DNA of 30,200 nucleotides from Clostridiaceae bacterium (GTDB lineage Bacteria; Bacillota; Clostridia; Oscillospirales; Acutalibacteraceae): contig JAEDGK010000010.1 of NCBI GenBank assembly GCA_016297555.1, forward strand, positions 1 through 30,200, read 5' to 3'. Made by a program: the position numbers and the translations under genes. The notes beneath the pieces were generated by a model, which saw nothing but the letters and a program-made list of their open reading frames with translations, made no database searches and was not told the DNA's origin. Positions 1 through 6,546 of this stretch are shown here, piece after piece (position 1 is the stretch's first letter; every line of letters begins with the position of its first letter).

Positions 1-60
1 CCCCCGCCCTACATTGGATTTACAATACGGGTTGACAATTCATTAATTCCGAATTCCGCA
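1..60. repeat. Dispersed intergenic repeat, left-edge copy
   Basis: Bases 1-50 are the reverse complement of 2633-2682 with a single mismatch. The shared sequence runs from an AATTAATGAATTGTC-type AT-rich end into AATGTAGGGCGG. A related but more diverged copy ends the repeat block near 5161-5230. The element probably continues to the left of the window. It is non-coding and lies beyond the thiT terminator. Confidence 0.8.
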
Positions 61-95
61 TTGTCAGGAACGCCGACCCCTGCGCATTTCGCCGT

Positions 96-138
96 AAAAA
101 CAAGGCTGTATTCACACTGCCCGTATGAATACAGCCTT
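96..138 (-). terminator. Rho-independent terminator of thiT
   Basis: On the minus strand a perfect 13-bp stem (138-126 pairing with 114-102; AAGGCTGTATTCA with its complement) encloses an 11-nt loop. It is followed by GTTTTT (T run at 100-96). It lies just downstream of the thiT stop codon, where the thiT transcript should end. Confidence 0.9.
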
Positions 139-163
139 AGTATTTAATCTGATAAAATATTTA

Positions 164-748
164 TCAAACCATCTTTTTCTTGCTGAGATTAAATATTTTG
201 CCCACCGCGATTAAGCCGACAACCGTCAGAATAAGCTCTATCGCCATATATGAGCCGTTATAAACAAATGAATAGAGAGCAACAGCCATACCGTCGGGGC
301 AATAGTCTTTCCAAACGGTAACGCCGCTGATGAAATGGCAGATAAATCTGATAACGCAAACAACCGCTCCGCCGACGGCAAGCTCTTTTGCCTGATTTCC
401 TCCGAATTTGCCCTTGAACATTCCGCCGAGACCGAGGCAGCCGAAAGCTATGATGTAATCGGCAAGCGCAACAACGAGGTATGCGGCAATTCCTGCAACA
501 TAGGTGAAGTTTTTGTAGCCCATCATCATTTCAAAAAGCGCAAGCACGAGAGCGGCGAGCAGACCGTTTTTCATTCCGTGGCGATATGAAACGAGAATAA
601 CGGGAACCTGACCGAAAAGGCTGAAGCCTCCGCCGTAAGCATAGGGCCAGGGAAGCAGGTCGGAAACGGCGAAGATTGCTATTGAAAGAGCAACCATCAG
701 CGCGCTTTCCGCAAGAACCTGAGTTTTGGGAAATTTGTTTTCTGTCAT
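164..748 (-). CDS. thiT: Thiamine ECF transporter substrate-binding subunit ThiT
   Basis: This is the integral-membrane S component that binds thiamine and works with a shared ECF energizing module (EcfA, EcfA', EcfT), which is not encoded nearby. The 194-residue length and about six hydrophobic segments fit the family. The YGGGFSLFGQVPVIL segment near residues 38-52 and RFICHFISGVTVW near residues 134-146 match the conserved ThiT substrate-site regions. An AAAGGA ribosome binding site lies about 10 nt before the ATG. Upstream come a TPP riboswitch, a terminator and a dedicated promoter, which independently support a thiamine role. Downstream is a strong terminator, so this is probably a monocistronic unit. 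Confidence 0.95.
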   Translation of the reverse strand: MTENKFPKTQVLAESALMVALSIAIFAVSDLLPWPYAYGGGFSLFGQVPVILVSYRHGMKNGLLAALVLALFEMMMGYKNFTYVAGIAAYLVVALADYIIAFGCLGLGGMFKGKFGGNQAKELAVGGAVVCVIRFICHFISGVTVWKDYCPDGMAVALYSFVYNGSYMAIELILTVVGLIAVGKIFNLSKKKMV

Positions 749-805
749 TTTGCAGACATCCTTTCTTTATGCCGGTTAAACGGCAAAATTAAAGGGGGCA
801 AGGCA

Positions 806-837
806 AATAAAAAGCCCGGCGCAAAGGCGCGCCGGGC
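806..837 (-). terminator. Regulatory terminator of the TPP riboswitch
   Basis: On the minus strand, GCCCGGCGC pairs perfectly with GCGCCGGGC around a GCCTTT loop (837-814), followed by TTTTTATTTG. It sits between the aptamer and thiT. The 5' arm and the bases just before it (TACGCCCG, 840-833) are an exact 8-nt complement of the aptamer segment CGGGCGTA (873-866). A competing antiterminator can therefore form when TPP is absent. Confidence 0.92.
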
Positions 838-857
838 GTAAAAGCTTGCACTTCAGG

Positions 858-935
858 CTTTTTCCTACGCCCGCATTACCGGGATCAGGTTTGAGGGTAT
901 AATCTCAGCCGCCCGAAAGCAGCACCCCTTTGTTA
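858..935 (-). promoter_or_regulatory. TPP (thi-box) riboswitch aptamer
   Basis: The minus strand carries the thi-box hallmarks in order: GGGGTGC, then GGCTGAGA, then ACCCTCAAACCTGATC and GGTAATGCGGGCGTAGGAA. These correspond to the pyrimidine- and pyrophosphate-sensing arms of the TPP aptamer. It precedes a terminator and thiT. The expected action is OFF: TPP stabilises the aptamer, frees the terminator and lowers transporter expression. The predicted transcription start (about 935) nearly coincides with the start of the aptamer, so there is almost no upstream leader. Confidence 0.97.
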
Positions 936-941
936 CTTAGA

Positions 942-970
942 AGTATATTACTTTTTATTCTGTTTGTCAA
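942..970 (-). promoter_or_regulatory. Sigma-A promoter for the riboswitch-thiT unit
   Basis: The minus strand has TTGACA (970-965), a 17-bp spacer and TATACT (947-942), which is 6/6 and 5/6 to consensus. The -35 box lies inside the last codons of the upstream radical SAM gene, and the spacer contains that gene's TAA stop codon (950-948). The start point is predicted near 935, right at the aptamer. Confidence 0.85.
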
Positions 971-2384
971 GAGCCGCTTTTCCCTCGGGAGTGTCGCGGT
1001 AAAACTGCGTTTTGGGATTGGGATGCTTTGTGGAATTCCAAAGCTCGTCTGCAACAGGCTGCCAAGCCTTAGCAAAGCAGTCGCACTTGGAGCAGAGAGT
1101 ATCCGCGCTTTCAGGCTCGATAAGGTCGGTTGACTTCGCGCCCGTTTCCTCAATGATTTTACGCAGACATTGGGGATTTTCAAGCATCGGGCAAGGGCGC
1201 AGATGATTGTCGTTAAACGGCTGGTTGTGCCAATAAGCTTGGAACAGAGGATTTTTAAGTCCCTCAAGAATTGTATTCTTTCTGATGTTTGAATCGGAAT
1301 AATGAATGAATACGCAAGGCTCCATATCTCCCTCGGAATTGATATGGAAATAGTTTCTGCCGCCCGCTATGCAGCCGCCGACATATTCAGCGTCATTCTG
1401 GAAATCCATAATGAACATCGGCTTGCCTGTTTTGCTGTTTCTGACTCTCCTGAGCCATTTATACATATATACGCGCTGTTCGGGCGAGGGAATGAGGTCA
1501 ACCACGGCGTCCTTGCCGACGGGCATATAGTTGAAATAAAGCCCGAAGCGCACGCCCTTTTCGACCATAAGGTCGAGAAATTCATCGCTCGTAACTGCGG
1601 GGATGTTTTTGCTTGTGTAGCAAACGGAAATGCCGTAAACAAGACCGTTCTTTTTAAGCAAATCCATAGCTTCAACGGTCTTTTTGTATGCTCCGTCGCC
1701 GCGGCGGAAATCGTTGCTCTCCTGCGTTCCCTCAATGCTCAAAGCAAGGGAGAGATTGCCGACCTCTTTCATTTTGTCGCAAAACGCCTGATCAATTAAA
1801 GTGGCGTTGGTGTAAGCAAGGAACGCACAGTCGGGATTTTCACGGCAGAGAGTAATGATATCGTCTTTTCTGATAAGAGGCTCGCCGCCCGTGAGCATAT
1901 AAAGATGAGTGCCCAGCTCCGTGCCCTGATTGACAATGCTGCGCATTTCGTCAAGCGTAAGGCTTGATTTGTTGCCGTATTCCGCCGACCAGCAGCCTTT
2001 GCAATGGAGATTGCAGGCGCTTGTGGGGTCAAAAAGCATAAGGAACGGGATGTTGCATTTATATTTTTCGCGGTTTGCTCTGACGGCCTTTGTGCCGTTA
2101 ACGCCCGCACCGAGCCCGAGAGCAAGGAGCATCTTTTTAACAACGCCCGCGTCACATTCGTTGATAATGTTCATTGCAAAGGTTCGCCAAACATTTTCGG
2201 GGTCTTTTACTGCTTTTCTGAAAGCGTCAAAGTTTTTTTCGGGGAATGCTCCGCCCATAAGCTTCTGAGCCATATTTATAAGCTTAACAAGGTTTTCTTC
2301 GGGATTTTTTTTGACATATTTATAAATGCCGTCAAACGCTACCGAAGCGGATGCTCTTTCCATTTTTTCTCTTACGGTCATCAC
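948..2384 (-). CDS. Radical SAM enzyme with SPASM-like Cys-rich C-terminus
   Basis: The protein has 478 residues. C124, C128 and C131 form the CxxxCxxC motif that binds the [4Fe-4S] cluster used to cleave S-adenosylmethionine, and the GGEP SAM-contact motif is at 166-169. The C-terminal third carries many cysteines (GGC, EPC, RPCP, PQC, and a terminal CSKCDC), as in SPASM/twitch domains with auxiliary iron-sulfur clusters. Such enzymes often mature peptides or proteins, but I see no substrate peptide gene here, so the reaction is unassigned. The chosen start is GTG, 8 nt after AAGGAGGG; the next codon is ATG. An N-terminal region of about 110 residues precedes the radical SAM barrel. Its last codons double as the thiT promoter. 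A link to thiamine is possible but unsupported. Confidence 0.88.
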   Translation of the reverse strand: MMTVREKMERASASVAFDGIYKYVKKNPEENLVKLINMAQKLMGGAFPEKNFDAFRKAVKDPENVWRTFAMNIINECDAGVVKKMLLALGLGAGVNGTKAVRANREKYKCNIPFLMLFDPTSACNLHCKGCWSAEYGNKSSLTLDEMRSIVNQGTELGTHLYMLTGGEPLIRKDDIITLCRENPDCAFLAYTNATLIDQAFCDKMKEVGNLSLALSIEGTQESNDFRRGDGAYKKTVEAMDLLKKNGLVYGISVCYTSKNIPAVTSDEFLDLMVEKGVRFGLYFNYMPVGKDAVVDLIPSPEQRVYMYKWLRRVRNSKTGKPMFIMDFQNDAEYVGGCIAGGRNYFHINSEGDMEPCVFIHYSDSNIRKNTILEGLKNPLFQAYWHNQPFNDNHLRPCPMLENPQCLRKIIEETGAKSTDLIEPESADTLCSKCDCFAKAWQPVADELWNSTKHPNPKTQFYRDTPEGKAALDKQNKK

Positions 2385-2409
2385 CGTTACATCCCTCCTT
2401 CAGAAAGAT

Positions 2410-2438
2410 AGTATATAACAAAGCGCGCTGTTTTAAAA
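2410..2438 (-). promoter_or_regulatory. Possible promoter of the radical SAM gene
   Basis: The minus strand has a good -10 box TATACT (2415-2410) about 10 nt ahead of the ribosome binding site. The matching -35 at 17-bp spacing (TTTTAA) is weak. The leader would be very short. Confidence 0.35.
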
Positions 2439-2570
2439 CGGACATTAACCGTGCAGCGTGCGGAAAATGGTCAAAATGCCGAAAATGGGTATAAAAAAGC
2501 GATATCAATTAAGTGTACCACATGATTTGGTTTCTGTCTACAAAAATTTTTACGGAACTGCCGATTTTTC

Positions 2571-2599
2571 TTGATTTACCGTGCAAATCGGAGTATACT
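2571..2599 (+). promoter_or_regulatory. Promoter-like site upstream of the fusion gene at 3017
   Basis: TTGATT (2571-2576), a 17-bp spacer and TATACT (2594-2599) point toward the gene at 3017. About 400 bp of repeat mosaic separates it from the start codon, so the transcript would carry a long, highly structured 5' leader. This arrangement could be an original promoter later split from its gene by repeat insertion. Confidence 0.55.
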
Positions 2600-2619
2600 T
2601 TTGTAAATAAATAAGAATT

Positions 2620-2996
2620 TGCGGAACAATGAGGAATTAATGAATTGTCAAACCGTATTGTAAATCCAATGTAGGGCGGGGGCAATTTGAGGTAAGAAGT
2701 AATAGTGAATAGGTAAAAGGTGAGAGTAGGGCGGCTTGCCCACAAGCCGCCGTTAAAGCATCTCGATTATACGGCAAAATCAATCCTCAGTCCTACGGAC
2801 AGCTCCTTTTCTAAGGAGCCCATAGAAGAAAGCCGAATTTAACATTAGCCTCCTTTGGCAAAGGAGGTGGCACGGCAAAGCCGTGACAAAGGATTGGAAA
2901 TAACAAACAATCATTTTCACGGCGATGCAATTCGTAGGGGTTGGCGTCCTCGACAACCCGCAAACCAATTCCGCATTGCGAATCATAAATAACCGT
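2620..2996. repeat. Mosaic of short palindromic intergenic repeats
   Basis: This non-coding stretch is a chain of small modules. They are the 50-bp repeat shared with the left window edge (2633-2682), GTAGGGCGGCTTG with its palindromic partner (2726-2751), a GCTCCTT hairpin (2802-2819), CCTCCTTTGGCAAAGGAGG (2849-2867), CACGGCAAAGCCGTG (2871-2885), and a GTAGGGGTTGG...CAACCC palindrome (2934-2960). It ends in AATTCCGCATTGCGAAT. The same modules recur at 4607-5232. I see no credible reading frame with a ribosome binding site. The stretch may fold strongly in any transcript that crosses it. Confidence 0.8.
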
Positions 2997-3016
2997 ATCA
3001 AGGAGAGAATAATGCG

Positions 3017-4612
3017 ATGAAAGAAAAATTTATGAGAGGCTCGCACGCCCTCGGGCTGGCGGCAAGAATTGTTGTTTCGGTTGTTATTATTGCCTTAATA
3101 ATATGGAAATATGATGATTTCAAGAATATGGACATCAGGAGGCTCGTTGCGGAAAGCCCCAATGTTGCGGCGGGAGTGGCGGCGATACTCGGAGTGTATC
3201 TGCTCAAATCCGTTGTTTTCGTTGTGCCCGCTTCGCTGATTTATATTGCCGTGGGTATGGCGTTCCCGACCTATTGGGCAATTCTGATAAACGCCGCGGG
3301 AATTATCATCGAGGTCTGCGTTACCTATCTATTTGGGCTTATAATGGGCGGTCCCTATGTTCTGAATAAGCTTGAAAAAACCAAATACGGCGCAAAAATC
3401 ACCGAGCTTCACGGCAAAAACAAGCTTTCCGCGATATTTGCCGTGCGTTTTATCCCCGTTTTTCCGATTGACCTTGTGAGCCTTTTTCTCGGAGCGGTCA
3501 GAATGAGATTTCTGCCTTATTTCCTGCTTTCTCTCGGCGGAATTTTGCCGCGCGTTATTCTTTTTACGGTTCTCGGCGACGGGATTTATGACTATATCCC
3601 AATGGAGACGATTGCTCTTGTGTGCGCGATTGCCTTGCCCGTTGCGCTCGTTGTTTGGGTTATCAGATATGCGATTAAAACAAAAGACGCGGAGGAAAAC
3701 TACGGCAAACCGCCCTATGAGCCGCTCAAGGACAGCAAAAGATATGTGATTTTTGACACGGATATGGGTCCCGATTGCGACGATGCGGGCGCGCTCCGTA
3801 TTTTGGCTCATATGGCGAAAAAATACGGCATAACCGTGCTCGGCGCGGCAAACTGCACCTCAAATCCCTATGCCAACGGCGCAATCCGTGCGATTGCAGA
3901 GCATTGCGGGCTGGGCGAAATAAAGGTCGGTCAGCACCGCGGCGAAAAACTGCTTGCCGACGGCGACAAATACAATAAAACAGTTACGAAAAAATATTTT
4001 AAATTTGAAAACAGCGCAATAGCCGCCGAGCCGTCAAATGAATTTTATAAAAAAGCTCTTTCAAAAGCGGAGGACAGCTCCGTGACGGTGATTTCCGTCG
4101 GAACTCTGACAAATATCGCTCAGATGCTTGAAGAAGAACCGGAGCTGTTTAATAAAAAGGTCAATTCCATAGTCGCCATGGCGGGCAAATTCCCCTCCGG
4201 CAAGGAGTTCAACATCGAGTGCGACATCAAAGCGGCGGCGCTCGTTTTTGAGAAATTCAAAAATATCATCGTCTGCTCGGGCTGGGAGGTCGGAAACGGA
4301 GTTATGACGGGCTTTTCGCGCGAGCGTGAGAACGACCCCGTTTATGATAGCTATAAAGAATATCTCGGCAAAAAAGAGCCGCCTTTCCTGCGTGAAAGCT
4401 GGGATTTGACCGCCGTTCAGTATGCCTTTGAGGGCAACGGAGAATTCTATTCGCTGTCAAAGCCGATGAAAATAACGGTTGATAAAAACGGCGCGGTTTC
4501 CGCAACGAGAGATAAATATTCAAAGAGATATTATATCATCAAAAAAGCGGAGGATGAGCGCATTGCAGAGTATCTCAACGCTATTCTTGAGGGCAATGAA
4601 AACGAAGATTAA
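3017..4612 (+). CDS. VTT/DedA-type membrane domain fused to nucleoside-hydrolase-like domain
   Basis: The protein has 531 residues and two parts. Residues 1-220 hold about six hydrophobic segments (roughly 12-31, 50-80, 85-112, 138-160, 165-188, 198-218) with RFIPVFPIDLVSLFLGA near 144-160, typical of the TVP38/TMEM64/DedA (VTT) family. After a polar linker, residues 242-531 resemble inosine-uridine-preferring nucleoside hydrolases. They show DTDMGPDCDD (247-256, metal site, with a two-residue insertion against the usual DTDxGxDD), GTLTN (near 362-366), EFNIECD (397-403) and a late metal-ligand Asp at 463. The His that normally precedes that Asp is Trp462. The predicted role is a membrane-anchored N-glycoside hydrolase, but activity is unproven. 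The start ATG follows AAGGAGA. It stands alone between two repeat blocks. Confidence 0.85.
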   Translation: MKEKFMRGSHALGLAARIVVSVVIIALIIWKYDDFKNMDIRRLVAESPNVAAGVAAILGVYLLKSVVFVVPASLIYIAVGMAFPTYWAILINAAGIIIEVCVTYLFGLIMGGPYVLNKLEKTKYGAKITELHGKNKLSAIFAVRFIPVFPIDLVSLFLGAVRMRFLPYFLLSLGGILPRVILFTVLGDGIYDYIPMETIALVCAIALPVALVVWVIRYAIKTKDAEENYGKPPYEPLKDSKRYVIFDTDMGPDCDDAGALRILAHMAKKYGITVLGAANCTSNPYANGAIRAIAEHCGLGEIKVGQHRGEKLLADGDKYNKTVTKKYFKFENSAIAAEPSNEFYKKALSKAEDSSVTVISVGTLTNIAQMLEEEPELFNKKVNSIVAMAGKFPSGKEFNIECDIKAAALVFEKFKNIIVCSGWEVGNGVMTGFSRERENDPVYDSYKEYLGKKEPPFLRESWDLTAVQYAFEGNGEFYSLSKPMKITVDKNGAVSATRDKYSKRYYIIKKAEDERIAEYLNAILEGNENED

Positions 4613-4679
4613 TTCGGAATGCATAATGCGTAATGCGGAATTGGTGAATTGCGAAAACACCGCAATTAATTTATCGGGC

Positions 4680-4708
4680 AATGTAGGGCGGCTTGACCAC
4701 AAGCCGCC
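4680..4708 (+). repeat. Left 29-bp terminal inverted repeat
   Basis: It is an exact inverted match to 5144-5172. It starts AATGTAGGGCGG and folds on itself (GGCGGCTTG with CAAGCCGCC around an ACCA-type loop). Confidence 0.85.
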
Positions 4709-4729
4709 GAAAACTTGCCCGTATTTAAC

Positions 4730-4811
4730 GGAACGCTGAGGACGGCGTTCCCTACGGAATTTTGTGTTGATTTTGGGACGATGTGGGCATCGTCCCCTAC
4801 AAATTTTGCCG
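4730..4811 (+). repeat. Internal direct repeat, copy 1
   Basis: It begins GGAACGCTGAGGAC, contains the palindromic pairs GAACGC/GCGTTC and GGGACGATG/CATCGTCCC, and ends ATTTTGCCG. Copy 2 is at 5043-5123 with a few substitutions, mostly in the last 20 bases. Confidence 0.8.
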
Positions 4812-5042
4812 AAATCTTACTGTTGCTATTAGCCTCCTTTGGCAAAGGAGGTGGATTTTGCGAAGCAAAAGACGGAGGATTGAAAATAAATAACAATCAT
4901 TTTTCGGCGGGTGTTATTGATTATCGGATTTCGGGCGACCACACGGGGTCTTTTTTCGGGCGACCACGCGGGGTCGCCCCTACTTTTAATATAATCGGTC
5001 ATAGGCGGAGCCTATCCGAAATTCCGTATTACGAATTTTTGC

Positions 5043-5123
5043 GGAACGCTGAGGACAGCGTTCCCTACGGAATTTTGTGCTGATTTTGGGACGATGTGGG
5101 CATCGCACCCACGATTTTTGCCG
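5043..5123 (+). repeat. Internal direct repeat, copy 2
   Basis: It matches 4730-4811 with a few differences. The second palindrome has decayed (CATCGCACCCACG in place of CATCGTCCCCTAC), which suggests this copy is older or under no constraint. Confidence 0.8.
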
Positions 5124-5143
5124 TGAAACTACATCATTTTCAC

Positions 5144-5172
5144 GGCGGCTTGTGGTCAAGCCGCCCTACATT
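5144..5172 (-). repeat. Right 29-bp terminal inverted repeat
   Basis: It is the exact reverse complement of 4680-4708. It ends ...CCCTACATT. The outward flank (ATTAGATTTATAACC and beyond) resembles the flank of the 50-bp repeats at 1-50 and 2633-2682. Confidence 0.85.
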
Positions 5173-5246
5173 AGATTTATAACCAAACAATATGATTTAA
5201 CAATCCATTAATTACGCATTACGAATTTTTTTATTTTTCCGCATAA

Positions 5247-5280
5247 AGAAAAAGCCGAGGCTTTTCAGCCTCGGATTTTT
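5247..5280 (-). terminator. Terminator after the aldolase gene (possibly bidirectional)
   Basis: CCGAGGCT pairs with AGCCTCGG (5255-5262 with 5267-5274) around TTTC. On the minus strand it is followed by CTTTTTCTTT, and on the plus strand by ATTTTT. It lies about 50 bp beyond the aldolase stop. It could also stop plus-strand transcripts coming through the repeat element. Confidence 0.88.
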
Positions 5281-5325
5281 CTCGTATAAAACGGGGGGGA
5301 CAAAAGATGGTAGTGGTTAAATTAA

Positions 5326-6522
5326 TTATTCGGAAGCCTGCTTTGAATACTTTTTAAGATAAACAATTCTCATAAGCAGAGCTTCTATGGGGTTGATTGC
5401 CTTTGCCTTACCGAAAATCTTGGTGGTCAGCAGGGTCAGGCAGCTTTTGCTCATAATCATATCAACCGCCTGTGCGTCGCCCTCAACGGAGCCGCAGCAA
5501 AGCGCGCCTTGATCCTTGATAAGAACCGCATTTTTGCCCTTAATGGCTTTGGCGCATTTTTCAGGCGATGCAACCTTAATCTTGGGGCCGCAGATTTGAG
5601 CAAAATCGTCAAGCAGAGGCTTCATTGTTTTGTTGAGCCTTGAAACGGCTACAACCTCGCTTGAAGCATTGTGAATTATATAGTTGAAAGACGGGCAGGC
5701 GAGATAAATATCTCTGTGAGCCTTCGCAATATCTGCAAGAGGCTCCTGCGCCGCGCCGCTGTTGAGATCCATCGAAACCTCGGAGCCGTTTGCTTCGTTT
5801 GTAAAAACAATCTCTCCGCTGTCTCTGTTGCACTTACTATTATACAGCATTGATGTATCAATTTCAACACTTTTTTTAGAATTTGTCAGCTTATCTGCAA
5901 TTTCTGAACAGAAATCATCAAGATTGTCCGACTTTAAGCCGAGCTTGCTCTTTGCGTTTTCAAGTATGTAATCCGCGCAGACTTTTTCAAGCGAATTTGC
6001 AACCTGAAAAGCTTCTTCGCTGTCTTTTCCGAAGCAGAGCGCGCCGTGGTGAGCCATAATAACAGCCTTTGAGGGGCTGAGCTTGAGCGCTTTGGTAACG
6101 CCTTTTCTGAGCTTCTTTGTGCCGGGCAGACCATAGGAACCCATAAGAATACTGCTGCCGATAAGCTCTGCCGCCGCACCCTTGACCTTCTCAATTCCGC
6201 CCGAAAGAGCGCTGATTGCGGAGGCAACCTTCTGATGGGTGTGGATAACAAAATTAGCCTCGGGATAAGCCTTGTAAACCTCGGCGTGAATTCCCTTTTC
6301 CGATGAGGGCTTAACATTGCCGCCCCACTCAAGAGTGTTAACGGCAACCTCAACAATGTCATCGGGAGTAAGACCGATATAGGGCTTGCCGCTGGGAGTT
6401 ATAACAAAAGTTTTGTCATCAACGCGGCAGCTTACATTGCCCCAGGTTCTTGCGATGAGCCCGGTTTCAACAAGCCTTTCGCCGGCTTCAATAACAAGCT
6501 TTTTAGCGGTTAAAACATCCAT
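5326..6522 (-). CDS. Tandem class II aldolase/adducin protein, second domain degenerate
   Basis: About 398 residues contain two class II (AraD/FucA) aldolase folds. The first (roughly 3-195) keeps the metal-site pattern: Glu75 in PSSE, His94 and His96 in IHTH, and His158/His159 in AHHGAL. The second (roughly 235-390) has the same architecture, but the motifs read IHNA (His284, Ala286) and KDQGAL (Asp337, Gln338), and the Glu is gone. It therefore probably cannot hold the catalytic zinc and may have a structural or regulatory role. The start is taken at the ATG at 6522, 8 nt after AAGGA; the in-frame ATG at 6528 sits only 2 nt from it. It follows the aminotransferase gene by about 24 nt in one operon. 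The substrate is unknown; a phosphorylated sugar or keto-acid aldol is typical of the family. Confidence 0.85.
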   Translation of the reverse strand: MDVLTAKKLVIEAGERLVETGLIARTWGNVSCRVDDKTFVITPSGKPYIGLTPDDIVEVAVNTLEWGGNVKPSSEKGIHAEVYKAYPEANFVIHTHQKVASAISALSGGIEKVKGAAAELIGSSILMGSYGLPGTKKLRKGVTKALKLSPSKAVIMAHHGALCFGKDSEEAFQVANSLEKVCADYILENAKSKLGLKSDNLDDFCSEIADKLTNSKKSVEIDTSMLYNSKCNRDSGEIVFTNEANGSEVSMDLNSGAAQEPLADIAKAHRDIYLACPSFNYIIHNASSEVVAVSRLNKTMKPLLDDFAQICGPKIKVASPEKCAKAIKGKNAVLIKDQGALCCGSVEGDAQAVDMIMSKSCLTLLTTKIFGKAKAINPIEALLMRIVYLKKYSKQASE

Positions 6523-6546
6523 ATTCATCTTCCTTTCGGATATGCC

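Larger units (their letters stand above)
4607..5232. repeat. MITE-like repeat element with terminal inverted repeats
   Basis: The block opens with AATTCGGAATGCATAATGCG and closes with ATTAATTACGCATTACGAAT, which are inverted AT-rich ends. Inside these, 4680-4708 and 5144-5172 are perfect 29-bp inverted repeats, each itself containing a GGCGGCTTG/CAAGCCGCC palindrome. The interior has an 82-bp direct repeat (4730-4811 and 5043-5123), a CCTCCTTTGGCAAAGGAGG palindrome, and two GGGCGACCAC-type modules (4934-4982). Many modules begin GTAGGG or end CCCTAC. No transposase is present. The open frame running through it has no coding features. The block also begins at the stop of the fusion gene, which has no other visible terminator. 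Confidence 0.8.

Noticed and set aside
2509..2745. A 78-codon open frame on the minus strand in the intergenic repeat region
   Set aside because: It overlaps the 50-bp dispersed repeat and a promoter-like site, has no Shine-Dalgarno and has a composition unlike the neighbouring genes.
4715..5083. A 122-codon open frame within the repeat element on the plus strand
   Set aside because: It runs across palindromes and one full direct-repeat copy, has no ribosome binding site and no recognisable family; it is a by-product of repeat sequence.
2620..5232. CRISPR array
   Set aside because: The repeats differ in length and spacing, are palindromic modules without uniform spacers, and no cas genes are present.
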